From the NCBI RefSeq assembly GCF_007115105.1, contig NZ_SULJ01000003.1, positions 1 through 64,000 of the forward strand: 64,000 nucleotides of DNA. Direction: 5' to 3'. Shown here piece after piece: positions 26,829-35,181 of the stretch. Each line of letters opens with the position of its first letter. Within the stretch, counting starts at the first letter, position 1. The position numbers and the translations under genes were made by a program. The DNA is from Clostridium sp. HBUAS56010 (GTDB lineage Bacteria > Bacillota > Clostridia > Lachnospirales > Lachnospiraceae). The notes under the pieces were generated by a model, which saw only the letters and a program-made list of their open reading frames with translations, was not told the origin of the DNA and ran no database searches.

Positions 26829-26869
26829 AAACGTGTGTAAGCATCAGTTTTGCTTACACACGTTTTTTG
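26829..26869. terminator. Terminator shared by the DtxR and FeoA genes
   Basis: 14-bp stem (26829-26842 with 26852-26865) followed by a T-run on the plus strand. On the minus strand the last codons and stop of the FeoA gene (26844) lie inside it. Confidence 0.85.
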
Positions 26870-27098
26870 TCTCCTGAGAGAACTTTGTGACTTTAATTGC
26901 CTTTGCAGTCTCTTTCCCAATGGCAAGCCGCTTTCTTCCGATTCCGACAATCACACTTCCAAAGTATGCTCCAACCACCTGTACCGTTGTGCCTTCCTTT
27001 AAATCATAAGGTTCTATGGCACGGGCAGTCTGGGAATCTAACATCAGCCAGCTAATGGTGCAGATATCTCCGATTTTTACATCCTGTAAGGATTCCAT
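26844..27098 (-). CDS. FeoA-domain protein
   Basis: This 84-residue protein has the SH3-like FeoA fold (LQDVKIGDICTISWL, DLKEGTTVQVVGAYFGSVIVGIG, KRLAIGKETAKAIKV). FeoA partners the ferrous iron transporter FeoB, and the same fold forms the third domain of DtxR. Start: ATG at 27098 with GGAGG seven bases upstream. No feoB is in the window. Instead the gene follows the mgtA-type ATPase gene by 77 bp on the same strand and faces the DtxR regulator. Its last codons and stop form part of the shared terminator. Confidence 0.75.
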   Translation of the reverse strand: MESLQDVKIGDICTISWLMLDSQTARAIEPYDLKEGTTVQVVGAYFGSVIVGIGRKRLAIGKETAKAIKVTKFSQETKNVCKQN

Positions 27099-27175
27099 GG
27101 CATTTCCTCCATCCATAAATATGAAGGTTATTTTAACCAGGAATCCTCCGGAAATACATATTTTTAAAACTCTTC

Positions 27176-29821
27176 TTACATCCACTCCTGATACCGTCTG
27201 ATATACACCTTTTTCCATACCTGAACACAGATTAAGTATGCTGCCAGAATGAGAATCAGCCACGGCACAAAAACGGCCGGCAGAGGGCTCATATCAAATC
27301 CAACGGAAAGATCTGTAAACCCGATCACAACTGCTGCAATTACCACAATGACCGTGGAAACCAAAAGGGGCAGAGAAGGCATACTGCGTATAAAGGGCAG
27401 CTTTTCCGTACGGATCATGTAAATAACAAGAATCTGGGAAACCGTTCCGAATAAAAACCAGCCGCACTGGAATAAGGGCGCCAGTTCCATCCGGTTGGCA
27501 CCAACTGCCCACCACATCACTGCAAAGCACAGCAGGTCAAACACGGAACTAAGGGGACCAAAGAACGCCATAAAAGTCTGAATCGACTTTGTCTCCCATT
27601 TGTGAGGCTTTTTCAAATATTCTTTATCCACACGATCAAAGGGAATACCCATCTGGGAAAAATCACACAGAAGATTCTGAGTCAGAATCTGAACCGGGAG
27701 CATCGGGAGGAAAGGAAGGAATAAACTTGCCGCTATCACGGAAATCATATTTCCAAAATTACCGCTGGCTGCCATCTTAATGTACTTAATAATGTTTCCG
27801 AATGTCCTTCTTCCTTCCACGACACCCTCTTCCAGAACCATCAAATCTTTTTCAAGAAGAATGATGTCAGCCGTTTCTTTGGCAATGTCAACGGCAGTGT
27901 CAATGGATATTCCTACATCTGCCTGATGAAGTGCGGGAGCATCATTGATTCCGTCTCCCATATACCCCACTGTATGACCTGCTGTCTGAAATGCCTTTAC
28001 TACCCGTTCTTTCTGGGAGGGAGATAATTTCGCAAACAGACTGCAGGTGCCCACTGCCTTTAACAAAGCTTCATCATTCATGGCTTCCACATCACGTCCC
28101 GTTAACAGTGTGCTCACATCAACTCCAACCTTTTTGCACACCTTTACTGCCACCCCTTCGCTGTCTCCGGTGAGAACAACCGTTCTTACACCATGATCCA
28201 GAAGGGCGGAAATAGCTGCTCCTGCACTTTCTTTCGGCGGATCTAAAAAGCCTACAAAACCAATTAAAACCATATCCCGTTCGTCTTTGACACTAAAACT
28301 TCCTTCTCCGGGAACCTCATTTTTCTGGGCAACTGCAATCATCCGCAGACCATCTTCGTTGTATTTATTATAGGTTGCCATGGCAATGTTTTTTGTCTCT
28401 TCGTCCATGGCAAGGACACTGCCTCCGATTTCCATAAAAGAGCAGATTTCAAGAATTTCTTCCACTGCGCCCTTTGTGATAAGCTGTAATTTTCCGTTTT
28501 GATCGGAAAGCACCACGCTCATTCTTCTTCTGGAAAAATCAAAGGGAATCTCATCTACCCGGCGATAAGAATTAAGAAGATCGGAAATCCCATTCTCCTC
28601 TGCCCGGTGAATGATGGCAAGATCAATCAGATTCTTAAGTCCAGTCTGATAATAGCTGTTTAAATAAGCATGACGGAGAATCCTTGTATCATCTTCTCCA
28701 TTTAAATCCATGTATTTTTCCAGCACTACCTTGTCTTCTGTTAAGGTTCCTGTCTTATCTGTGCACAGAACATCCATCTCTCCAAAGGTCTGTATTGCTC
28801 CCAGAGTCCTTACAATCACCTTGTGTCTGGACATGGATACCGCTCCTCTTGCAAGGGTCGAAGTCATAATCATGGGAAGCATCTCAGGCGTCAGTCCCAC
28901 CGCAATGCTGAATGAAAATAACAGTGCTGAAGCCCAGTCTCCCTTTGCAATTCCATTAATTAAAAACACAATGGGAACCATGACAAGCATCATGCGCACA
29001 AGAAGACGGCTGACGGAATCCACGCCCCGCTCAAAACTGGTTTTTGCACGGTCACCGGAAAGAGACTGTGCCATGGAACCAAAATAAGTGTTGTTCCCGG
29101 TTACTAAAACCACGGCAATGGCGCTTCCGCTGATTACGTTGGAACCCATAAATCCGATGTTTTTTAAATCCGTTAAGGACTGAACACCTTCATCTCCGGC
29201 ATGGGTAAACTTTTCCACAGGAGCGGATTCCCCTGTCAGGGCTGCCTGAGCTAAGAACGTGTCCTTTGTGGAAATAAAACGCACATCAGCCGGAAGCATA
29301 TGTCCTGCTGAAAGCTTTACAATATCTCCTGGAACAACCTCATTCATGGGGATTTCTGTGAGAACGCCGTCTCTCCAGACATCCGCTTTATTGGAGATCA
29401 TCTCAGAAAGCTTCTCTGCAGCCGCATTGGACCGCTGGGACTGGACAAATGCCACCAGGCTTGACAGAGTTACCAGACATAGAATAATGCCTACTGTAAG
29501 GTAATCCGGTCTGGCAGAGGAGACTACATCGGTAAAATAAGTAACCGCTGCAATCACCAGTAAAATCACATTAAAAGGGTTAATCACTGCGTCTCTTAGA
29601 CGATGCAGGGCAGTATCCTTTTTGCCGGCTGTAATCACATTAGGACCGTACTCATCCTGTCTTTCTTCCGCTTCCTCTTTTGTAAGGCCTTTTCTGGTCA
29701 CAGATAAACGGGAAAGCACCTCTTCTTCCTTAAAAAATGCACAGGTTTTTAATTCTTCTTCGTGAACAAGAGAATGTCTCTTTATCTGGGGATCTTTTCT
29801 TTGTTTTGTTAAAAAATTCAT
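27176..29821 (-). CDS. mgtA: Magnesium-transporting P-type ATPase (P3B, MgtA-like)
   Basis: This 881-residue membrane pump has the N-terminal cation ATPase domain, the actuator loop AALTGESAPVEKF, the phosphorylated Asp in VLCTDKTGTLTEDK, the nucleotide-binding domain, the hinge YMGDGINDAPALHQADVGIS, and about ten transmembrane helices. The SVGLTPEM-type sequence in helix 4 (AVGLTPEMLPMIM) is typical of MgtA/MgtB. It imports Mg2+ at low external levels. I prefer the ATG at 29821 because AAAGGA lies nine bases before it and immediately abuts the alternative ATG at 29830. A leader with a small ORF and a hairpin precedes it. Confidence 0.9.
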   Translation of the reverse strand: MNFLTKQRKDPQIKRHSLVHEEELKTCAFFKEEEVLSRLSVTRKGLTKEEAEERQDEYGPNVITAGKKDTALHRLRDAVINPFNVILLVIAAVTYFTDVVSSARPDYLTVGIILCLVTLSSLVAFVQSQRSNAAAEKLSEMISNKADVWRDGVLTEIPMNEVVPGDIVKLSAGHMLPADVRFISTKDTFLAQAALTGESAPVEKFTHAGDEGVQSLTDLKNIGFMGSNVISGSAIAVVLVTGNNTYFGSMAQSLSGDRAKTSFERGVDSVSRLLVRMMLVMVPIVFLINGIAKGDWASALLFSFSIAVGLTPEMLPMIMTSTLARGAVSMSRHKVIVRTLGAIQTFGEMDVLCTDKTGTLTEDKVVLEKYMDLNGEDDTRILRHAYLNSYYQTGLKNLIDLAIIHRAEENGISDLLNSYRRVDEIPFDFSRRRMSVVLSDQNGKLQLITKGAVEEILEICSFMEIGGSVLAMDEETKNIAMATYNKYNEDGLRMIAVAQKNEVPGEGSFSVKDERDMVLIGFVGFLDPPKESAGAAISALLDHGVRTVVLTGDSEGVAVKVCKKVGVDVSTLLTGRDVEAMNDEALLKAVGTCSLFAKLSPSQKERVVKAFQTAGHTVGYMGDGINDAPALHQADVGISIDTAVDIAKETADIILLEKDLMVLEEGVVEGRRTFGNIIKYIKMAASGNFGNMISVIAASLFLPFLPMLPVQILTQNLLCDFSQMGIPFDRVDKEYLKKPHKWETKSIQTFMAFFGPLSSVFDLLCFAVMWWAVGANRMELAPLFQCGWFLFGTVSQILVIYMIRTEKLPFIRSMPSLPLLVSTVIVVIAAVVIGFTDLSVGFDMSPLPAVFVPWLILILAAYLICVQVWKKVYIRRYQEWM

Positions 29822-29875
29822 GGGATTCATTCCTTTCTACTCTTAGAATTCCCCAATTTCAATAAAAAACAGCAC

Positions 29876-29900
29876 AAAAAAAGCCGCCCCAACAGACGAC
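29876..29900 (-). promoter_or_regulatory. Candidate attenuator hairpin in the mgtA leader
   Basis: Minus strand: GUCGUC (29895-29900) can pair with GGCGGC (29883-29888), four G-C and two G-U pairs, followed by seven T (29876-29882). A competing hairpin GGGC/GCCC (about 29913-29925) lies just upstream, straight after the small ORF's stop. The two could act as terminator and alternative fold. The M-box aptamer that often controls Mg2+ genes is not recognisable here. Confidence 0.45.
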
Positions 29901-29929
29901 AGAAAGAAATGGGCACAAAAGCCCCTTAT

Positions 29930-30037
29930 TTATATACAAACATGGGACATCTGCCCGCTCCATGAGCCGAAATATTGGGTTTTATTCTCAAACTGGGGTT
30001 TGAAGCCGTATATCTGACTTCGAGGGTTGCTGTCCAT
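29930..30037 (-). CDS. 35-codon leader ORF upstream of mgtA
   Basis: ATG at 30037, TAA at 29930-29932, giving 35 residues beginning MDSNPRSQIYGFKPQFENK and ending MSHVCI. AAGGA lies eight bases upstream. The context AAAGGAATGAA before its ATG is identical to that before mgtA. It is rich in aromatic and polar residues and has no membrane segment. It ends about 30 bases before a hairpin with a T-run, and mgtA follows about 100 bases on. That layout is what one expects of a regulatory leader peptide, as for mgtL of Salmonella, though the sequence is unrelated to that Pro-rich peptide. Confidence 0.5.
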   Translation of the reverse strand: MDSNPRSQIYGFKPQFENKTQYFGSWSGQMSHVCI

Positions 30038-30124
30038 GTCTTCATTCCTTTCATGATAAATTTTACATCATATCAATTTTATCCTACTACCGCTCAAATG
30101 TCAACCGCAGGATCATAAAGATAC

Positions 30125-30160
30125 AAAAAAAGGCGGTTCACATCAATGAACTGCCCTTTT
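30125..30160 (-). terminator. Intrinsic terminator after the GNAT gene at 30180
   Basis: Stem of about 13 bp with one bulge around a 6-nt loop, followed by seven T on the minus strand. Confidence 0.75.
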
Positions 30161-30179
30161 CTTTCTTTTAAAGATTCTA

Positions 30180-30734
30180 TCAGCCTGCAATACCGGAAGT
30201 TCTGCCCATAACGATGGTATCATAATATTTTCCGTCAGAAAGCAGTTTATCACAGCGTAAAACTCCTTCCACTTTAAATCCATTATCCATATATAATAAA
30301 ATGGCTCTTTTGTTTGTCTCTAAAACCTGCAGCTCCACTCTCTTAATTCCATTTAAGTCTGCCCAGTTAAGAATTTCTGACAGAAGATTTCTTCCAATTC
30401 CGCAGCCCCAGAAATCTCTTTTCACACATACTCCAACTACTACCTTGTGGGATAAACGCTTTAAGGAATTGCCTTCACATCTTGCAAATCCAACCAGCAT
30501 TCCGGCAATATCGGCAACCAGAAATAAATGGTTTTCTGCTTCCTGATCTTCCCGTATTACCTTTTTTAAATCTTCTTCGTCAAGAAATGCCTCTCCCGCT
30601 TCCCGGTCCAAGTTCTGTGTCTCTCCATCAATCTGGAATCTAAGTTTTGATAAGCTTGCTGCGTCTGATTCTACTGCCGTACGAATCACATAACTTACCC
30701 CTTTTACATAAAACTCTTTCTTCTCTGCCTTCAT
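30180..30734 (-). CDS. GNAT-family N-acetyltransferase
   Basis: This 184-residue enzyme of the GCN5-related fold has residues YVIRTAVESDAASLSKLR as strand 1 and helix 1 and VVVGVCVKRDFWGCGIGRNLL as motif A, where the acetyl-CoA pyrophosphate loop is WGCGIG. VELQVLETNKRAILLYMDNGF is motif B, and the end GKYYDTIVMGR is typical of RimI/PhnO-like members. The substrate cannot be told. The ATG at 30734 has GAGGA five bases upstream. It is monocistronic between two terminated genes. Confidence 0.85.
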   Translation of the reverse strand: MKAEKKEFYVKGVSYVIRTAVESDAASLSKLRFQIDGETQNLDREAGEAFLDEEDLKKVIREDQEAENHLFLVADIAGMLVGFARCEGNSLKRLSHKVVVGVCVKRDFWGCGIGRNLLSEILNWADLNGIKRVELQVLETNKRAILLYMDNGFKVEGVLRCDKLLSDGKYYDTIVMGRTSGIAG

Positions 30735-30963
30735 AAGGTTCCTCTTTCCGTCCAGAATCCATCTATTCCGGTCTTTTCTCATAGTCTTGTAATATCTGCC
30801 AGTACAAAATCCCCCGCCGTATGGCATACTTGTAGCATGTATTTTTACTTTATTGATTCAATCATTATAACACACAGGGTCAAAATTGTCTTATACAATA
30901 AAGGAAATATTTGTTAATACTTTGTCGAAATTTCATCACCCTGGAACTTCCCACAACCAGAGA

Positions 30964-31485
30964 TTAAATGTGTTCGAAATGAATTCCGGATAAATCCAGT
31001 GATTCTTCTTTATAAGGTTCTTTTTCTTCCGCTTTGTTTCCAATGGCAAGAATAGCAAGAACACCATAAAACTCTGGTATGTCAAGCACTTCTCTTACGG
31101 CTTTTTCAGAATCTCCTGTATCTGACTGGCGGTTGCGGATCTGAATCCACACAGAACCCAGTCCCAGACTCTCCGCCTCCAGCTGCATCATAATGGCTGC
31201 AATGGAGGCGTCTTCCTGCCATACATCACTTTTAAGGGTATCTCCAAGAATTACCACCGCACAAGGTGCTGTTGCAAGACCTGCTGTTCCCGCATTTTTA
31301 CAGCTCTTTAACTCTTTTATCTTCTCCCGATCCTGGATCACAATAAGTTTTACAGGCCGTTTGTTTTTTGAGGAAGGAGCTAAGGCTCCCGCTTTTACAA
31401 GCTTTTCAACCTGTTCTTTGGTCAGCGGCTCTTCTTGGAACTTCCGTATGGACCGTCTGTTTTTCATAAGTTCTAATAATTCCAT
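30964..31485 (-). CDS. Nitroreductase-family protein
   Basis: This 173-residue FMN-dependent oxidoreductase has the N-terminal RRSIRKFQEEPL, where the Arg residues bind the FMN phosphate, followed by ALAPSSKNKRPVKLIVI, the block QEDASIAAIMMQLEAESLGLGSVWIQI, and the C-terminal VLAILAIGNKAEEKEP. Such proteins reduce nitro compounds or quinones with NAD(P)H; the natural substrate is unknown. AAAGGAGG lies six bases before the ATG. It is divergent from the gene at 31543. Confidence 0.88.
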   Translation of the reverse strand: MELLELMKNRRSIRKFQEEPLTKEQVEKLVKAGALAPSSKNKRPVKLIVIQDREKIKELKSCKNAGTAGLATAPCAVVILGDTLKSDVWQEDASIAAIMMQLEAESLGLGSVWIQIRNRQSDTGDSEKAVREVLDIPEFYGVLAILAIGNKAEEKEPYKEESLDLSGIHFEHI

Positions 31486-31542
31486 AGAAATCCTCCTTTA
31501 TTCTGCATATAGTATACCAAATCAATTTTGCAGGTTGCATAC

Positions 31543-32145
31543 ATGAATGAAACAAAAGGGACTATCACAAGCAGCATAACAAGGGACGGTGATGTCATGG
31601 CTGCACAAAATGTTCTGGTAGAAGAAGTCATCACACCAGACAGCCGGACCGGATACGTTGTGTTTTCTTACCAGCTTCCTCCGGAACGTGACATGATTTT
31701 CACCAGCCTCCTGCAGCTAAATGTAGGCTGGGACACCCATCTTACCAATCAGTTCCACGAGACAATCAGCCTGTGCCGGATTATCAAGGGTATGAGAATC
31801 AATGCCTGGTATTCTTCTTCCATAACAGACAGCATTCCTCCTCAAGCTCACGCATATTGGATTGAAGCAATCCTGCCAAGCCCTGCCATCCGGGTTATGA
31901 CAGACCGAATCGCATATGTGGATTTAGAAAATCAATTTCTTTATACCGGCAATCCCAACAACGCTGCCGACCAGCTTCGCTTTATTATTTCAAACGTAAC
32001 CAAAATCCTTGATACAAACCAGAATCCCATTCCGCTGGAACTTCTTCGGTCCGGACAGATGGTACGGGTGGAATACGGCGATTTCCAGACTGCCAGCATT
32101 CCACCACAGACTCCTGCATACTTAATTCAGATACTGACTTATTAA
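31543..32145 (+). CDS. Unknown protein with an internal SIPPQxxAYxI duplication
   Basis: A soluble protein of 200 residues from the ATG at 31543, with no signal peptide or membrane segment. A segment is repeated: DSIPPQAHAYWIEAI near residue 100 and ASIPPQTPAYLIQIL at the very end, each after a strand pair (MRINAWYSS, MVRVEYGDF). Spacing suggests two OB-like beta domains, each ending in this motif, similar in style to DUF3221/YobA domains, though I cannot assign a family. The gene stops exactly where the convergent hydE stops (32145/32146), with no base between. Confidence 0.55.
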   Translation: MNETKGTITSSITRDGDVMAAQNVLVEEVITPDSRTGYVVFSYQLPPERDMIFTSLLQLNVGWDTHLTNQFHETISLCRIIKGMRINAWYSSSITDSIPPQAHAYWIEAILPSPAIRVMTDRIAYVDLENQFLYTGNPNNAADQLRFIISNVTKILDTNQNPIPLELLRSGQMVRVEYGDFQTASIPPQTPAYLIQILTY

Positions 32146-33189
32146 CTATCCGATTGCAACAAAATCTCCCCGTTTTTCTACGATCTCATAGCCAATCGAG
32201 GAAACTCTTCTTCTCAGACAGGCATTGCATTCTGCCGCTTCTTCTCCGGTACAGATCTTATTGTCATAAAGCTCATATTTTTTTCTCACACCAATGGGAG
32301 ACAGATTAGGCATCAGCACATTGGAACCGGAGAGAATTCCTTTTTCCCTTCCTTTGGGATCCAGAGTACCAAGAGCCGTGGTGGAAGGAAGAAGGGCATT
32401 GGGAAGCATGAGCCTTAAAATTCCAATAAGGAATAAAGTGAGATCCACACTTCCTGCAGGGAATTCCCCAAATGGTGTATCTTTGTGGGGGATAAACGGT
32501 CCGATTCCTACCATCTGTGGGGATAACTCTTTGATAAATGCCAGGTCTTCTGCCAGACATTTTGAAGTCTGGTAAGGAGAACCTACCATAAAACCGGTTC
32601 CCACCTGATAACCAATCTTTTTAATGTTTCGAAGACATTCCTTTCTGTTCTCCAGAGAAAGGGAGGATGGGTGAAGCTTTGAATAATGTTCCCCGTCGGC
32701 AGTTTCATGACGGAGAAGATAACGGTCGGCTCCAGCATCAAAATAAGCCTGATACTGATCATAACTCTTCTCTCCGATGGAAAGGGTGATGGCACAATCC
32801 GGATATCCCTGTCGGATGGATCTTATAATATCCACCATGATCTCATCGGTATAGGCAGGATCTTCGCCTCCCTGAAGCACAAAAGTGCGGAATCCCAGCT
32901 CGTGTCCGGTCTTACAACAGGAAAGAATCTGATCCTTATCTAAACGGTAACGTTCCGCATGGCTGTTACCTCTTCTGATTCCGCAATAATAACAATCATT
33001 TTTGCAGTAATTGGTAAATTCAATCAATCCCCTGATGTAAACTTCTTTTTCAAAATATGTCTCGCTATAAGTTCTGGCAAGAGAAAATAAATAATCGCTG
33101 GTTTCCTTGTCATGGTGATCCAGCAAATCAATAAATTCCTCCTGGGAAAGATTGTGCGTTTCATATAGTTTATCAATCACATGTTTCAT
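32146..33189 (-). CDS. hydE: [FeFe]-hydrogenase maturase HydE (radical SAM)
   Basis: This 347-residue radical SAM enzyme helps build the 2Fe subcluster of [FeFe]-hydrogenase. The cluster motif is CKNDCYYCGIRR. The HydE/BioB-like barrel shows VLQGGEDPAYTDE, DRYLLRHETADGEHYSKLHP, VGTGFMVGSPYQT and GIGPFIPHKDTPFG. Its length and blocks fit HydE rather than BioB or HydG. AAGGAG lies six bases before the ATG. Neither HydF, HydG nor a hydrogenase is nearby; the neighbours are an SMR transporter and a Nudix hydrolase on the same strand. Confidence 0.9.
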   Translation of the reverse strand: MKHVIDKLYETHNLSQEEFIDLLDHHDKETSDYLFSLARTYSETYFEKEVYIRGLIEFTNYCKNDCYYCGIRRGNSHAERYRLDKDQILSCCKTGHELGFRTFVLQGGEDPAYTDEIMVDIIRSIRQGYPDCAITLSIGEKSYDQYQAYFDAGADRYLLRHETADGEHYSKLHPSSLSLENRKECLRNIKKIGYQVGTGFMVGSPYQTSKCLAEDLAFIKELSPQMVGIGPFIPHKDTPFGEFPAGSVDLTLFLIGILRLMLPNALLPSTTALGTLDPKGREKGILSGSNVLMPNLSPIGVRKKYELYDNKICTGEEAAECNACLRRRVSSIGYEIVEKRGDFVAIG

Positions 33190-33210
33190 ATTCTACTCCT
33201 TATCATTCAA

Positions 33211-33534
33211 TCAATGTACTGCTCCAAATAAATTCAGCAGGATACAGCCGGCGATAATGAGAATAATTCCAATTACACCGATCAGAGAAACTCCCTGCTT
33301 AAATAAAATGGCAGAAATAACGGTTGTCAGCACAATCCCCACTCCGGACCAGGTTGCATAGGCAATGCCCAGATCAATCTTGTCAAGCGCTTTGGAAAGC
33401 AGGTAAAAGCATAAAACATAAGCCAAAACGCAGCTTATGGTCGGAAAAAACTTCTTGAATCCATCGGAATACTTCAACAGAGTTGTTGCCAGCATCTCAA
33501 GCGCAATGGCTGACCCAAGGAACACATATTGCAT
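33211..33534 (-). CDS. Small multidrug resistance (SMR) transporter
   Basis: This 107-residue protein has four transmembrane helices. The essential Glu in helix 1 is in GSAIALEMLATTLLKYSDGF, and the helix 3 and 4 patterns (LGIAYATWSGVGIVLTTVISAILF, IGVIGIILIIAGCILLNL) match EmrE/QacC-type exporters, which swap H+ for cationic compounds or guanidinium. AAGGAG lies seven bases before the ATG. It lies 21 bp upstream of hydE and 29 bp downstream of the Nudix gene, so all three are probably on one transcript. Confidence 0.88.
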   Translation of the reverse strand: MQYVFLGSAIALEMLATTLLKYSDGFKKFFPTISCVLAYVLCFYLLSKALDKIDLGIAYATWSGVGIVLTTVISAILFKQGVSLIGVIGIILIIAGCILLNLFGAVH

Positions 33535-33563
33535 TGCATATCTCCTTATTCTTCTTTTGTATT

Positions 33564-34178
33564 CTATAGCGAAAAACGGTACCGCTCCATCAGTGCGACC
33601 GCGGACTGGAGAATATGGGCGGTCATACCCCAGATCGTTACATCGCCGTACTGGTAAAACAATATCTCATGGGTTCCATTTACCCACGGGTAATTCTCTC
33701 CTCCCGGAATCCACTCATAAGGGAAATCCTCAGGAGGCTTTTGCATCAGTCTGGTCTCATAGACCTTTGGCTGGCTGGTCTTAAAATATTCCAGAGGAAC
33801 TTTTATAATCTCCTCCACCTCATCGGTGCTGAATGTATCTTCATACCCTTTCACCGTTCCGATAAACGGATGAATCATCAGTTGAAAGGGGGATAAGTAA
33901 ATGTCACCAGGTCCAAGAATCTTAACCTGCTCTCTGGAAACCATCAATTCCTCTGATGTCTCCCGGACTGCACATGCCCGGTAAGATTCCATAGGCTCCA
34001 CCTTTCCGCCTGGAAAACAGATCTCTCCGGGCTGGTGTCTTAACGTTTCCGCTCTTTTTTCAAATAAAATATGGGCTGTCCCGGCAACATCAATTACAGG
34101 AACCAAAACGGCATACTGCCGAAATGACTTCTCTCCTATAATTCCTGGTCTTCTGCCGGATAAACCTTTTCTTTTCAG
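33564..34178 (-). CDS. Nudix hydrolase, CoA pyrophosphatase type, CTG start
   Basis: This is a Nudix enzyme of the CoA-diphosphatase (NudL/YeaB) subgroup. The CoA motif is HILFEKRAETLRHQPGEICFPGG, and the Nudix box runs from GGKVEP through AVRETSEELMV. The nearest canonical start (TTG, 34106) has no ribosome site and would drop conserved sequence: the frame upstream reads GRRPGIIGEKSFRQYAVLVP, which family members have before the core. The best ribosome site (AGGAGG, 34187-34192) is eight bases before an in-frame CTG at 34178; ATT three bases earlier is the other option. I give 204 residues with a non-AUG start. Confidence 0.75.
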   Translation of the reverse strand: MKRKGLSGRRPGIIGEKSFRQYAVLVPVIDVAGTAHILFEKRAETLRHQPGEICFPGGKVEPMESYRACAVRETSEELMVSREQVKILGPGDIYLSPFQLMIHPFIGTVKGYEDTFSTDEVEEIIKVPLEYFKTSQPKVYETRLMQKPPEDFPYEWIPGGENYPWVNGTHEILFYQYGDVTIWGMTAHILQSAVALMERYRFSL

Positions 34179-34288
34179 AATAACTACCTCCTTGCCATTC
34201 TCTGTTTTTTCTAAAACCTGTTTCCCCTCAGATTCGGGGTCACCAGTTCCTTTAAATTTTACCTCAAACCTTGGAGATTCACAATGGG

Positions 34289-35116
34289 TTATACGGAAAT
34301 TACAGGTATTTGTATTTTTATTACATATTCATTGGAATCTACAGCCGCAAGATGGCTTAACATGTCATCCTCATAGGAATCCCCATCAATCTGCATATGA
34401 TTTTCCTCAATAAATTCCTTAATCTGATCATAAGACTTGTGCAGTTGTATGTAGGGTCCCTTGTGAATCATAACCGCATACGTTCCAGCCCTTTTTCGTA
34501 TCATTCTGTCACTGTCAATGGCAGTCTTAATTTTACTGCTGTAATACCCCACCTTCTGATACTGCCCCGCCATTACATCTTCCTTTTTTATAATTGCGCC
34601 CAAAAGAAGCTCGCTTTCACTGCTCAACTGACCGCAGTATTCAAAATGTTCCCGAAGCTTTTCCAGTTCTTCCTTTTCAGAAGCATATCCTGTCATTTTA
34701 ACTGCGATATAATACTCTTCCTTACTCTCTTCCAGATAAGGCACCCCATAAACACATTGTAATGCCTCTTCGGTTGTCTCAATGGTAGCAAGAATCCTCT
34801 TCCTCATTAAGATGGTCTTATTAATCTCCGTTTCTAACTGCTTTTCCTTTTGCTTTAGTATGGAAAGAAAGTGATTTGGGTTATAATCTCCTATATAATC
34901 TTTTATTTCGCTCAAAGACGATCCCGCCTGTTTTAATATATAGATCATATCATAAAGGTAAAACTGCTTAAAAGAATAGTACCGGTATCCATTGGGCTTT
35001 ACAAGCTCCGGTTTCAAAATGCCGATTTCATCATAATGAAATAAGGTATGTTTGGTTACTCCGCACAATTGTGCAAACTCTTTTGTTGTCAGGTATTGTT
35101 GGTTTTTTCCGGACAT
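34289..35116 (-). CDS. MerR-family regulator with GyrI-like ligand domain
   Basis: This 275-residue regulator has residues 8-75 as the MerR winged helix ([38 protein letters not shown]), residues 85-120 as the coiled-coil dimer helix, and the C-terminal 150 residues resembling the GyrI-like effector domain of BmrR ([22 protein letters not shown]). Such proteins bind drugs and activate efflux genes by untwisting promoters with a long spacer. It diverges from the ABC exporter genes, whose promoter has a 19-bp spacer. No cysteine pair suggests a metal site. Confidence 0.88.
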   Translation of the reverse strand: MSGKNQQYLTTKEFAQLCGVTKHTLFHYDEIGILKPELVKPNGYRYYSFKQFYLYDMIYILKQAGSSLSEIKDYIGDYNPNHFLSILKQKEKQLETEINKTILMRKRILATIETTEEALQCVYGVPYLEESKEEYYIAVKMTGYASEKEELEKLREHFEYCGQLSSESELLLGAIIKKEDVMAGQYQKVGYYSSKIKTAIDSDRMIRKRAGTYAVMIHKGPYIQLHKSYDQIKEFIEENHMQIDGDSYEDDMLSHLAAVDSNEYVIKIQIPVISV

Positions 35117-35181
35117 TTTCCACTTGCCTCCTGTTCCTGTTTCATGGTTACGGGAACTGCCCTAAAACAGCCAGAATCCTC

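Noticed and set aside
29831-30100. M-box magnesium riboswitch upstream of mgtA
   Set aside because: The leader was read on the minus strand and the conserved M-box blocks were not found; a small ORF with a hairpin explains it better.
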